Below are positions 35,084 through 47,625 of a DNA stretch of 64,000 bases, one piece after another. The position numbers were made by a program, and so were the translations under genes. Source of the DNA: Cryptomeria japonica. Its lineage: Eukaryota > Streptophyta > Pinopsida > Cupressales > Cupressaceae. Under the pieces are notes generated by a model that saw only the letters and a program-made list of their open reading frames with translations, had not been told where the DNA came from and ran no database searches. Positions within the stretch are counted from its first letter, which is position 1. Every line of letters starts with the position of its first letter. Location: assembly GCF_030272615.1 (NCBI RefSeq), contig NC_081405.1:26800272-26864271 (forward strand). Reading direction: 5' to 3'.

Positions 35084-37513
35084 ATGGTGGTCCCTACTCG
35101 TGAGCATCGATTCGAGCGCCAGTGATGACATAATCGACCTCAACACTATGAGCCAACGGTAAGTGATCAATCTTAAGCCTCTTTATGTTCTCAATTGTGA
35201 AATTTTTTGTTCATTTTTTAAAGTTTTAGCACGTTTGTAGTCGACCCTTCTCGTTTTGTCATGCAAGACAAGATCTTGTCTCGTACGAAAAAACTGTGAA
35301 AGTTTGTTTTGTCATTTGAGGCAATTAGTTTTGTCATTCGAACCCCACTCTTATGTCGTACGACAACCTTCATAAAAGACCATTTTGTCATCCTAAGTCT
35401 AATCGTTTGTCATATGGGAGTCTTTTGTCATATGAGGCCTAGTCCTGACTCGTACGAGTTGTTGTCCTTCTATGTTTTGTTGTATGGAAAATAGTGAGCA
35501 TTTTTTAAGGTCTAAATTTGAAATTTTGATTTTGCAATTGATGTAGTTGGATTTGTGTGATGTTTTACTCCTCTTGTAGGCTTATTTGGAATGCTTTCTG
35601 ATGCTTTGTTGATTATTTTTTGCAGGTTCGATTGCCTCATGTGCTCTTTAGATGTGTTTATCTGCCTACCATGACATTAGTGCGGCAGTTATCAGAGGTT
35701 GATCAGGCTCATATTGATTTGTGTGGCTTAACACATCTTCTTGGGTTACCAGACATCTATGTGAATCATGGAATGCTCGCAGCATTGGTTGAGCGATTCC
35801 ATTCAGAGCATAATACCTTCCATTTGCCATTAGGGAGATGACTATCACTTCTGAGGATGTATATAGGATCCTTTGTATCGCTTTTGTTGGGGATAAGGTG
35901 GATTATGATGCAACACACCTTCCCAGTTTACAGGCAATTAGGCATGTCTTCAGAGATCCTAATATATTGACACATTCCATCAGTTAGGACATCATGATGA
36001 GAAAATACAGTGAGGAGTTGGCTTGCGTCCTAGCAGTGTTTATCGATTGTTTTCTTGTGCTGGATAGGGGACAACAGGGATTCCAGTGCAGATGGGGCAG
36101 GATGCTGGAGAGATTGATGGAGACCCCTCAGAGGCTTGGTTGGGGTTCTTGCTTGTTAGCCCACATGTATCATGAGATGCATGAGATAATGTACAGGGAG
36201 GGCAAGAGAATGGCCGCTAGTGTGTTGATCTTACAGGTTTGGGCTTGGGAGCACCTTCCCGTTTGTCGGTCGATTGTAGATGATAGTAGAGAGCCTAGGC
36301 AGCCGATTGTATATAGGTACGCAAGTTATGTTATGCAACCCCATCTAGGGAAGACCGATTTTTTTTATGACAACTAGATGACCTTATAGCTATGATATGA
36401 AGACCTTCTAGGGTCCTAGAGCCATGGGATGATTGGCGGCTAGTACGCAGGGATCTTTTTATTACGCGCCCACTTATTGGCAAATCACAGACTGTGGTGG
36501 AGCGATTTGTAGTATCTCGAGTGATGAGGCAGTATGGTAGGCCTCAGGGGATCTCGCAGGAGTACACAACATACACGAGATATGCTGATGAGGAGAGGAA
36601 GGGGTGGTCACTAAGATTATCCTATGCCTTGAGTATGCAGGAGCTGACTGGTTTACAACACCTTAGATGGGATTACATGGATGATGTTGCAGATGTAGGG
36701 GTATTTCCCTATTATAGGGATTGGTTCCAGTAGCATCCATTCCCTAGGTTGACAGATCCTGCTAAGCAGGCTCCTCGTATTGAGGAGGTTGAGGATGATG
36801 CCCCCATGCAGGGACAGGGACAGGGACAGGGTCAGAGGTAGGGCCAGAGACAAGGACAGAGAGCTGAGACTCTGAGGTGAACAGGTGGTGATCTTGGTGC
36901 TAGTAGTAGCAGGGTTCCAGTTGATGTGGGACAGCAGAGGGGTGAGGGTGGATTTCTTGGGGGTATAGGTGTGAGATTGGGCGAAGCTGAGGAGAAGTGA
37001 GCAGCTCCGAGACAAGTCTATTAGCGGCGAGAGGAGTAGGGTGGATCTTGAGGTGGAGATGAGGGTGGAGAGCCTACGAGAGAGCAGGGGACATATGTTG
37101 GACGGTCGAAGAGGGAACGTTTAGCGGAGCTGCAGTCATAGTTAACAGTGGTTCAGACTCAACTGGTGGAGCGAGACCGGCAGCTTGCAGAGGTGAGGGC
37201 TGAGCGAGATCCTAAGCTTACGGAGATTAGGGTTGAGGGAGATCGTCAACTGGCTAAGCTAAGAGTAGAGTGAGATCATTAGGTTGCGGCAATGAGAGCA
37301 GAGCGAGACACCCTTCAGCAAGAGGTTTTGCATCAAACTAGCAGGGCAACCTACTATGTTGCCGCATATAGCATGGTAGTTCCAATTGCACAGCAGGTTG
37401 TCCCTTATTTGCAGTAAATGGCATGATCTGAGGGAGCACGGGAACCTTTTCAGGATCTCGGTCATCAAGCTCCTCCTCCTCCACCTAGCGATGAGGGAGA
37501 GGGTGCCAGCTAG
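35084..37513 (+). pseudogene. E3 opposite-strand PMD gene, two exons
   Basis: Exon 1 is 35084-35158 (75 nt, as in E1; HRFER matches E1's HRFEH; two in-frame TGA), donor GTAAGT. The acceptor TTTTTTGCAG ends at 35625; exon 2 is 35626-37513, phase 0. It reads 'LCGLTHLLGLPDIYVNHGML', then 'LVERFHSEHNTFHLPLG'. After a shift near 35838 come 'MTITSEDVYRI', 'WGSCLLAHMYHEMHEIM' and 'LILQVWAWEHLPVCR'; after another shift (36360-36420) 'ITRPLIGKSQTVVERF' and 'SRVMRQYGRPQG'. The C-terminal part is a GQ-rich stretch and a repeated 'ERDRQLAEVRAERD' coiled coil (37170-37320), which E1/E2 replace with a Gly/Asp-Arg tail. TATA-like sequence lies at 35003. Confidence 0.83.
35220..35500 (+). repeat. TTTTGTCRTACGA word array in E3's PMD intron
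   Basis: About 12 copies or variants of TTTTGTC(A/G)TA(C/T)GA, core TCGTACGA palindromic, in about 280 bases of the intron (35159-35625), sense to the PMD transcript. The same word fills two leader segments of E3. Confidence 0.82.
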
Positions 37514-39139
37514 ATATTTCTTTTTGTAGCAGTGATATGTTTTTGTAGACACACCTATTTTTTGTAGCCTATAGATTCTTACTCCAATGAGAGTTTGTAC
37601 ATGTCATTGGACATCATTTTATACTCTTAGACTTGATACGATATATATATACAGAAGATCCGATTTGACTTCATTATACTTGTGTTGATTCGATTATGAG
37701 ATGTTTTCTATATGCTTTGATCTATATGTATGCATTTCTGATTTAGCATGAATGTATGTAATGCAAATGATTATGGATGTCTATTTTTGTTTATTTTCAT
37801 ATGTGAATAAATGAATGTGAATGAGTAATGAGTAATGCAATTTTTTCATATTTCTATGCAATAAGGTGAATTCAAATGAATGATAGTGAAATGTATGAAT
37901 CTATATAAAATGCTTATGTATGCAGCTAAACATTTCATTACACAAGTACTCGATCAGAGAATTAATGAAAAGAGACCACTTAGCTAAGAAATGATGATGC
38001 TTCCAACTCTCATGCAGAAGATAAAGAAATCATTGTTACCAAACCAAAATCACTCTAAATTCACGAGATGCGGAATGAAATGCAAAATGAGATGCAACCG
38101 AAACCTAGTCACCGGATTTGAAAAGCTTAATTTTCATCATTGAGCATTTTACAAACATGGCTGGTAGATTAGAGTTCCTTTCTTTTCATGTGCAATATTA
38201 ATTATCTTGTCCACAATAACCCTTTTTCCTCGTTCATATCCTTGGATGGATTATGCATGGACCCGGACTGCATAATAAAGAAATTCCCTCAAAACAGACA
38301 AAGAAATGATGGGAACCTCCTTGTAGCATTCAAATAAGCAGAGTTGAGGTATGTGTGGCGATTTCACCTTAATGTGAAGGCATATATCATAGACACCTAG
38401 CTGATTAGATGTTTTCAGATCATCAGAATCATTCCTACAAGCAGAAAACAATGAAAATATTATGCCCCCAATCCTTGCTCCTCTTGGTCACAATAGACTT
38501 CCTCGAGTTATTTAGAGGGATAATAGTCAGAAACCAATATAAAAGACAACACACAAAGAAAATTTTATGCATAGCTCAAACTGTTCAGTAATTATTTTCA
38601 GTTATGTTGTTTTGCTTGTTTTCTCAGTGATAAAACTTTTCAGTAGTTAGGAGACAGGTGACTGACTCGGAGTGGACGACTAGGTTTCACTGACGTAAAG
38701 ATGACTTGGTGGATACTGCTTAGGACATGTAATGTGCTCTTGTCGATTACCTAAGACTGGGATATTGATCAGTTGCAAGCCATGAGGGTTCCAATGAACC
38801 AGGATGTCACAAAAATGACTGAAATATGTACAAGCAAAAGCAAAGATGCATGAAAGCAGGGATGCCAACGTTGTGTTGATAGATGGAGTGCTTGAGTACA
38901 AGAGGTGCCTGTTTGCTAGGTTTTCACCTGCTTGGTAGAGATTTTTTTTTACCAAGGTGCCTATTTATCAGGTTTTCACCAAGGCATTTTCTCTCTTTTT
39001 TCCTTTTTCTTCTTTTTTTTTTTTTTTTGAATTTCTTCAAGACTTTTTCTGACTTTTAGGAATTTTTTCAGGTCTTTTTCTGATTTTTAGGATTTCTTCA
39101 GGACTTTTTAGTTGTATAGGTTGTTGGAGCAGAGAATAT
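37514..39139. other. E3 spacer between PMD gene and pol
   Basis: Convergent-gene spacer. It holds two copies of a GGTGAAAACCT word (minus strand, near 38928 and 38980), which E1 and E2 have once, and a long T run (39011-39030). No credible ORF. Confidence 0.6.
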
Positions 39140-40265
39140 TTAGGTGAAGCATTTCTTCATATGGATGGTGTTGGTCGGTTCGCGAAGCTATTCTCCTTCC
39201 GATGTTGAGAGTTGATAGGCACTAGAAACAAAAGTTGCAGTAATGATATAGGGACCCAGCCAGTTGGGTTCAAACTTCCCTTTGTTGTCTCGAAACTGTT
39301 GATTTTTAAGATTTTCTCTTAGAACTAGGTCACCAACCTGAAATTCTCTTTGTCAAACCTTCTTGTTATATCCTCTGGACATTCACTTTTGATACACTCT
39401 GAGATGATCAAATGCCACTTGCTGACGCTCATCCAACAATTTGAGCTCTTGCAATCTAGATATTCTATAGTCTTCATCAGTAGCAAGACCTTGCAAAGAA
39501 ACTCTTAGAGATGGTATTTCCACCTCAATAGGTAATACTGCTTTAGACCCATACACCAAAGAAAAAGTTGTAGCCCCAGTAGGTGTTCTGATACTTGTTC
39601 TATAGGCCCACAATACAGGATTGAGTTCCAGATGCCAATCCTTCCCAGATTTGTTCATTATTCTATGCAAGATAGTCAATAGGTTTTTGTTAGATGCCTC
39701 GGCTTGTCCATTACCTTGAGGGTAATATATACTGATGACCAGTGTTGTTTTATTTTGAATTTCTCACAGAGTTTGTTTAGATCTTTGTTCTTGAACCATC
39801 CTCCATTGTCAATTATAATGGATGAAAGTATACCATACCTGCAAATGATATAATTAAGAATAAATAGAGCTACTTCTTTGTCGGTTGCTTTGATGAGTGG
39901 AACCACTTCTACCCACTTAGTGAAGTACTCAGTAGCAGTGATAATAAATTTGTGTTCGTTAGATGATGCAGGATATATTTGGCCAATTAGATCAAACGCC
40001 CACTGTTGAAAGGCCCAGTGTGTCACAAAGGGTATGAGATCCCTTGTTGGAGCATGGATAAGGTGCCCATGCAGTTGGCACTTTTCATAGATTTTAGCAA
40101 ATTTTATAGCTTCTTTCTTCATGTCTGGCCACTAGTAGCCAACCCTTAGTAGTTTTCATGCTAAAGTTAGACCATTCAAATGGGATCCACAAACACCTTC
40201 ATTAACCTCAGATAATGCATGTTGGGACTCCTCAATTTCTAGACATCTAAGCAATGTATTATCTA
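39140..40265 (-). pseudogene. E3 integrase
   Basis: Zinc region 'LSEVNEGVCGSH' (first His replaced by Asn) and 'IYEKCQLHG' (first Cys gone). Core 'AFDLIGQI', 'IIIDNGGWFK' and, after a one-base shift near 39735, 'GNGQAEASNK' with Glu kept. The C-terminal blocks 'GKFEPNWLGPY' and 'NTIHMKKCF' end at the TAA at 39142-39140. Confidence 0.86.
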
Positions 40266-42440
40266 AACCTCACCTGAATAGGTTGTTAGCAATGATGACG
40301 TACCGTGACGCATTTTGGATTAGGTTCCTTTTTTCATTTCGAGAAAGATTAGCAAGGACAACTTGGTCATGCAGGTAAGAGTAAATGTGGCTATAATGAG
40401 ATGAGTCATGTCCAATAATAGAACAAACTATCTGGGACTTGGGAGAATCATAGGCAGGATAATGTAACTCTTCCACCAGGAATTCAAAGCAAAAATTAGA
40501 TTCCTGTAGCTATGGTATAGATGCCAAAGTGGCCATTGCATCCGCTGCTCTATTTGTTGTTCTGGGGATCTGCTAAAATGATACAAAGGTAAAGTATTTC
40601 TTGAGATCATCCACCATTCTCTTATAAGGCATTAGTTTCTCATCTCTTGTCTGATACAGGTCATTGATTTGGTTGATGATGAGTTGAGAATCTCCATAGA
40701 TGTGTAATTCAATAATCTTCCACTCGATGGCTAGCTTGATCCCATTTACCAAAGCTTCATATTTTGCAATGTTGTTTGTGCAAGGGAAGAGAATCTTATA
40801 AGCTTTCATAATTGAATATTTTTTAGGAGTAATAAAAAGTATTCCGACACTAGAACCATGTTGAGTGAAAGACCCATCGAAGAACATCTTCCATGATTGT
40901 TCAGTAAGGTGCATGATTGATTCATCTGGGAATTCTATATGCAGAGGTTGACTGTCTGCAAGTGGAGCATCAGCAAGTTGGTTTGTAATAACCTATCCTT
41001 TGATGGCTTTACGTTCCACATATTCAATATTGAATTCTATAAGAACCATGACCCATTTGGCTAGTCTCCCTGTAAGCGTTACTTTACTAAGAAGATATTT
41101 GAGCAGATCAATCTTGGCTACCAGCTTAATAGAGTGTGCTAACATATAGTGTCTTAATTTTTGTGATGCAAAGACCAATTCCAAGCATGCTTTCTCTATT
41201 ATAGTGTAGTTCATTTCATAAGACACAAATGTTATGTTGATGTAATAGATAGCTCATTCCTTTTTATTGTCATCTTGTTGTGCTAGAAGTGCCCCCAGTG
41301 AAGTATCTGTAGCTGATATATATAGAATGAATGGCTTACCTTGAATCGGTGGCATTAATATGGGTGGATTAGAAATATATTCTTTGATTTGTTGTAAATG
41401 TTGTTCACAATCTTTATCCCAGTTGTATTGAATTCCTTTCCTTAATACCTCTATGAAGGGTTGAGCTTTGTTTGCTGGCTGAGATATAAAATGCCTTATT
41501 GACTGAAGACGGCCTTGTAAACTTCTCATTTGACTGATATTCTTGGGTGGAGGCATTTCCATTATAGCTTGGACCTTTTCAGGGTCAACCTAAATTCCTT
41601 TTTTTGAAATTATGTAATCAAGCAATTTTCCTGATGTTACCCCAAATGCACACTATTTAAGATTTAACCGGAGCTTGAATCTTTCCATTCTATCTAGTAT
41701 GAGGCCTAGTTCTTGAATATGCGTAGATCTCTTCATGGTCTTTACCAGGGTGTCATCAACATAATCTTCCATGTTTTTATGCATCATATCATGGAAGATA
41801 GTGGTTACTGCTCTTTGGTAAGTTGCTCCTACATTCTTTAGCCCAAACAACATAACATTCCAGCAGAAGGTTCCCCATGCACACGTGAAAGTTGTCTTTT
41901 CTTGATCTTCAGGTGCTATCTTGATCTGATTATAACCAAAGAATCCATCCATTAATGAATACATCTCATATCCAGCAGTCATATCTACTATCATGTCAAT
42001 GTTGGGCAATGGAAAATTGTCTTTCGGACATGCTTTGTTGAGATCCCTGAAATCTGTGCAAACTCTAATAGATTTGTCTTCCTTTGATACAGGTACTATG
42101 TTTGATATCCATTATGTGTAGTCTATAGCTCTGATAAATCCATCTTTTAACAATTTCTCTAATTCAGCTTTGACTAGCAATGTCGCATGAGGATGCATCT
42201 TACGGAGTTTTTGCTTGACTAGTTTAACTTTTGGTGTAATAGAGAGATGATGCATGATGAGATCAGGATCTAGTCCTGGCATATCTGAGTATGTCCATGC
42301 AAAGTTGATCTTGTTTTCTGAAAAAAGGTTGCTAAAATATTTTAACTCTTCTGCTGATAGTGATTGAGCTAAATGAATGATGTGTGGTGTCTCTTGACTC
42401 CAAATGTTCACTAGCTGAGTTGGCTCAATCAATATGGAAG
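40266..42440 (-). pseudogene. E3 reverse transcriptase and two RNase H domains
   Basis: Reverse transcriptase (42432-41560): 'FAWTYSDMPGLDPDLIMHHL', 'CTDFRDLNKACPKDNFPLP', 'LFGLKNVGATYQRAV' and 'YVDDTLVK' (YVDD at 41763-41752). First RNase H: 'FILYISATDTSLGALLAQ' (about 41330). Second RNase H: 'WKMFFDGSFTQHGSSVGI', 'AKYEALVNGIKLA' (Glu kept) and 'IYGDSQLIINQI' (40890-40660). Stops lie near 42112, 41650, 41254 and 40990. Confidence 0.9.
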
Positions 42441-43965
42441 ATCTCTACTGGAAGTGCCTTGGCAGTATATCAAGTATCTCACCTTCATCTACCTCAGAGA
42501 GGTTTTCACCTTTAGGTATGTCTTTTATTTTCTCTTTTTTAGATTTTGACACCGCCACAATGTGGTTTTCGCCATCAGGTCTTTTATTTTTATTTTTCTT
42601 ATTTTTGTGACTAAGATACTTGATATCTGTTTCAGTCATGTTTTCACTCTGTTCACCAATGGAAGAGTTCATGGGTTCAACTGCATTGAGATAATAGGCT
42701 AACGTATAGTCATTGGGAAAAGTAGGTACATTCAAGGGTTGGTTATAAAGAGTACAATAAATCAGTTCTAGATGTATTAAGGATAAGGTTGGAACAGACT
42801 CAAGGGAGTTCACGGTACTATCATCGTGGCTTCAGACTGACCAGTCGAGTTCCAAAAGACTACCTTGCATATGTGTCTCGAGACCAAGAAGAGTTACGAT
42901 ATGATTATCAAAATTCATGTTAGTATTTATTGGACCTAACCCAACCGACCTACTTCTAGCGCCATCACCTACTTCAGACTAGACTACATACCATGGTGTG
43001 ATAGTAACAGAGTCAGCGGACAACATCTCAACATTCATGATAGAGTAGTCATAATGTGTTGTTGAATAGTTGTTGTTATAAATAGAGCTCATGTCTGAGT
43101 TATCAAAATCATAAGACAAAGTTTCTGACTCGTCTTCAAGTGGCTTAGTAAAAGTATATATAGTATCAATACCCACATCTTTGATGCTGCAAGTTCCTTC
43201 ATGATTTGGTTCATTGATTACCTGTATTTGACACACTTGTGGACATAACCTTGATGGTTCTGTTAATCCCTATTGTCTATTCCATTCAGCTTCCTCTGGA
43301 CTGATGACTAGTTCTATTTCTGTAGCTTCTAATTTTTCTTTTGTAGTTTCGTACCTGATCTGTCCTATCTCATTAGAGGGAGAGTTAGTAGGTGAAGAAA
43401 TTGCTTGTGTCCGTTCTTCCTCCAGCTTTTGTTCATAGTCTTCTTGTCTTTTTAGTCTGATTTCTTCCATTTCCCTTTGTATTCTTAGGCGTATCATCTC
43501 TTGTACCTCATCTATGATATTATTGGATTCTTCAGGGGTTTCTGTAGTAGATGTATCTGAGAGATGGTCAGGACCCCATTCATACTTATTTGAAACAATT
43601 TATGAATCATCTATTGTTTTCTGTCAGTATATGTGATCGGAATGTTCAGCGGGGCAAACAATTCTCTGATTCTATATACTTCATCTCTCATATCCTCTAG
43701 GACTTTGACTTCCTGTGGTATTATAGCTGATATAATTGGAATTTGATTACCATTTGTTTCCTCTCTCTAGGTGGGTAATTCTTTTTGTTCATCGTCACAC
43801 TCTTCCTGAGTTTGTTGAGTATTAATTTCTTGTGTTGTTAAAGGTAGTACCTTTTTCTTCCACTTAAGTTGATGGTGGGACGTGTGCTTCTGATCTGATG
43901 ACATTCTTGGATCATATCCCAATCCAGCTTTATCATTGGTAGACTTGGTTTGTAACTGAATAAGT
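42441..43965 (-). pseudogene. E3 protease-reverse transcriptase linker
   Basis: Acidic, poorly conserved linker as in E2. The start (43990-43900) has 'YSGTGPLGKCQKGIN' and 'KAGLGYDPRM', a G-patch-like pair. A Glu/Arg-rich coiled-coil-like stretch lies at 43497-43400. Several stops. Confidence 0.6.
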
Positions 43966-45063
43966 TCAATTAATACCTTTTTGACACTTGCCTAGAGGAC
44001 CGGTACCTGAATATACCATGCGTTGAAGCATCTTATAGCCTGGACCACATTGTGTCGGGGAAATCTCACAATGTCGTATTTCTTTATTTGCACTATCTTC
44101 TTTTAAAAGCGATTTGAGAACATCATCCTCTTCTATTTCACCTGCAAGAGAAGTAGAGGATTGTATAAAGAGATCATCATAAATGACTTTTGGAGTTGAA
44201 GTTTGTGGCTTCATAACCTCCGATGGTTTTCTCGACTGTCTTGGTGATGGAGGAAGAGACATTAGTGAGAGTATAGGCTCTATTTTGTAGCCATCTATGT
44301 CAGTGTTTGTGATTTTTAATTTTTTTCCTAAATCTTTCAGCAAAGATTCTGAACTTTCAGCTATAGAGGCTGCTCTATTATAAGGAAAAAAAGCATCATC
44401 ACTTTGCGTTAATGCATTGCAGGTATAGCTTGTATCGGCAGGAATACTGACTTCAACTCCATTATAAGGAAATTTCAGGCATTGATGATATGTAGATGGT
44501 ACTGCTTTCATTTCATGAATCCATGGCCTGCCTAGTAAGATGTTGTATGAAAGATGAAGATCCGGGACTTGAAAAATGACATCTCTTTCTACGGATCCTA
44601 CCCTGATCGGTAATGGCACCAGCCCCTTAGAGGTTCTTTCTTCTTCATCATAAGCCTTGATTGTTATTTTCTTTGTTGGATCAATAACGTTTGCAGAAAA
44701 TCCCAGTTGTATTAGTAGATTGTAGGTACATATATTCAACCTAGTGCCTCCATCTATCAAAACACGTTTAACTCGGTGTTTATAGATCATGGATTCAATG
44801 TGTAATGGCTGGTTATGTGGGTGACTTAGTGATTTATCATCTTCTTCAGAGAAAGTGAGATAATGAGGTGAAGTCAGGTGGCCCACCATAGATTGAAACT
44901 GATCTACATCTAAATCTTTAGGGACACTGGTGGTAAGTAGAGCCTTGTCTAGGACCTCTCTATGAGCAGAAGAGATCTTAAGTAGTTCCAAAATGGAGAT
45001 TTTAGCATTGGTTCTCTTCAATTGTTCGACAATACTATAACTAGGAGAAGATGATAAAGCCAA
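43966..45063 (-). pseudogene. E3 protease
   Basis: 365 open codons. 'ISILELLKISSAHREVLDKA' leads to 'KRVLIDGGTRLNICTYNL' with the DGG active-site triplet (about 44760), then 'KITIKAYDEEERTSKG' and 'YNILLGRPWIHEMKAVPS'. This is the longest intact protein stretch in the window and aligns with E2 throughout. It reads through to the linker. Confidence 0.88.
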
Positions 45064-46990
45064 CTATTTTGATTTGGCTGTGATTGTATCTGTTTGTCTA
45101 TTTGGTAGATTTGATGTTGTTTGATCAAAAGTTGAGGAACTAGCTCCTGGGAGAGTAATCTTCCTTTGAGCGCGGGTCACATCATTAACAATTTGTGTTG
45201 GATTTTGCTGATCCTGGATTATGATCACATTGCAATATCCAGGTTGAGTAGATTCAATCATGTTGATCACATTATCATTGTTAGTTTAGGTATAATTGAC
45301 TCTAGCTCCTCCCTTGGATTTTGAGGAATCTCCTTGTTCATAAGATGGTAAGGGAACTTTAAAGGCCTTATGATCAGCATTAGTAGCATGATTTCCAACA
45401 ACAATATTGCCTGCGTCAACGAGATCTTGGATTTCATGTCGGAGTTTCATGTAGTTGTTTATGTTATGTCCCTTGTTTTGATGGTAGTCATAGTATTCGT
45501 TTTCTCTCCACCATTTGGGTCTAATTTCTGGGTCATATGGTCTAGAATTGTATGGCAATGTTATCAAATTATTTGCCAATAAAGTTTTAGAAGTCGATTC
45601 CTATGATTCATCTAGAGAAGTAAAATCAGGCTTAGGTTTTGAAAGCCAAGGCTTTTCTTTAAACCATTCTCTTGCTTTCTTTGGAGGATTTTCTGCCGCA
45701 GTTTCAGCTGCCTTGAGTGCTTGCGTGCCATTGGCCAAGTTAAATATTGTGGATTTTGTTTTTGTTTGAATATTATCTACCACTCCATCACTAACAATGT
45801 TCTTGTTGTTATCGTTGTCGTATTTCCAGTATTTGCTCTTTTTCTTTAGAAATAGAACCTTACGATGTTTCTTTCCAAATCGATATATCTCCCTTTTTTA
45901 TAAGCACATCTTCCATTCTAAGGGCGTTATCTACCATTTTGTTGAATAAAGGATGTACTTGCATCTGGACACTATAATTCAATTCAGGGATTAAGTTGTT
46001 GACAAAGATATCCATTTTCTCAAGGTCTGGGATAGTCTGTGAATATCTAGAGAACATATTTCTCCATCGTTGAAGAAAAGTGAGAAAGGGTTCTCCTGTT
46101 TTTTGTTTGGTATTGAAAAGTTCTATCATAGTGACTGGGTGACGAATGTTGTAGGAATAGTTGGATTAATTCTTCAAAAGTTTTTATTCCCATGGGTAGA
46201 CTTGAGAACCATTCCATAGCTTGCCCCCCTAAACTTCTCGAGAAAAGGCGCATGAGATACGTTTGGTTATGCATGAACTCCATACATAAAGCACAAAATT
46301 CTCTGATATGATCTTGGGGGTCCATATTCCCATCATATTTGTCAAACTTAGGCATTTCTACTCTTGAGGGAAATGGAGGCATGTAAAGGTTTTTGTCAAA
46401 TGGGAATGGGCATATTGTGTCCAGAGAATATTGTTTAGGTGTTTTATCTTTGTTTTTTAGTTTTGTGACCTCGGTTTGTAATGTTTGCATTTGTTTGTTT
46501 ATCTTTCCCCATGGTGTCTCTTCCTCTTTAGTGATGAGGGCCTCCACATTATAACCAGTAGAGAGTTTGGTGCCTTGCTTTGCCAATTCTAGGAAATAGT
46601 CTTCTTTTTCCCTAGCCATGATGACCTTCATCATTTTTTGGAATTATTTATCATTCTGACATTTATGTATTTCGGCCTCGGGAGGCTTAGGAAGCTCAGA
46701 TTCAGTTGATGAGGAATCACTGTCAGTGGCATGATTGTTGAAGTTGTTGTGAGTGTCTTATTTACTAGCTTCTCTTTCTTGTCTTTCTCCAGACACGGTG
46801 GCAGATAGGGGCTGACCAAAGATTGGTAGATTGTAAACTGGTATTTGTGACAAGGACGGTTTATTTGGAAAGAGGTTTTCTACAAAGAATGGATTGTCGT
46901 TTGACAAAAGGGTGTTTCTTTTTCTTTGTTTGTTTTGTTGTGAGAGTTTCTGGTTTGAACAGGCATTTGTAACTGACGGGACCGAGAGCT
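45064..46990 (-). pseudogene. E3 gag
   Basis: From about 46990 the frame reads 'IPVYNLPIFGQPLSATVSGE', then 'YSLDTICPFPFDKNLYMPPF', 'FDKYDGNMDPQDHIREFCAL', 'LMRLFSRSLGGQAMEWF', after a frameshift near 46100 'FLQRWRNMFSRYSQTIPD', and the knuckle region near 45500. There both cysteines of the CX2HX4HX4C motif read Tyr ('YDYHQNKGHNINNY'). Stops at several points. The exact start is uncertain. Confidence 0.82.
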
Positions 46991-47279
46991 AAATGTGTTG
47001 CAGAAGTCAAGATCAAATTGTAGCTAGTAGTTCGTTTAACGTAGTGATTGAGTGAAGTTACTAAGATCTTGTATGTTTTCAGGAATGATCTATCTTGTGT
47101 AAGATGTTACCTAAGTTAACTTAGGTTTGATAAGATGTTGTTTGAACTAGCTTAAAGATGATCGACAAAATTATGCAACGCAACGACAGGGGTACACTAT
47201 CAAAGTTGTTTTATGCTCAGAGGAATGATGACCAATTTTATGCTCGTTGTAGATTGTTTTGGACTGGTAGAATCAGAGA

Positions 47280-47625
47280 CTCATACAACAGGATTTCTAA
47301 GACCGTACGACAGTTTAACAGCTTCAGGCAATAATAGTTTTGTTTCATACGAGTTGCTACCTAGTACCGTATGACAAATGGGCATGTCCCGAACGACAAA
47401 GGATTCAGTGTAGTTATATCTCGTACGACACAGGATTTAGCTTTAAATGACAGATTGTCGGATTTTGTACGACAAAGGATTGAGCTCAGACGACAAATTA
47501 GTAGACTTGTATGACACAGGATATGGTGTAGGACGACAAATGATCAGGTTCGTACAACTGTTAATAGGACAGAGACAAAAATTCTGAGTTTTTCAATAGC
47601 TGAGTATGACAACTGAGTATGACCA
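47280..47625 (-). repeat. TTTGTCGTACGA word array, leader part 1
   Basis: About 12 copies or variants (plus strand CGTACGACAAAGGAT) in about 340 bases, sense to the gag transcript on the minus strand. Confidence 0.82.
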
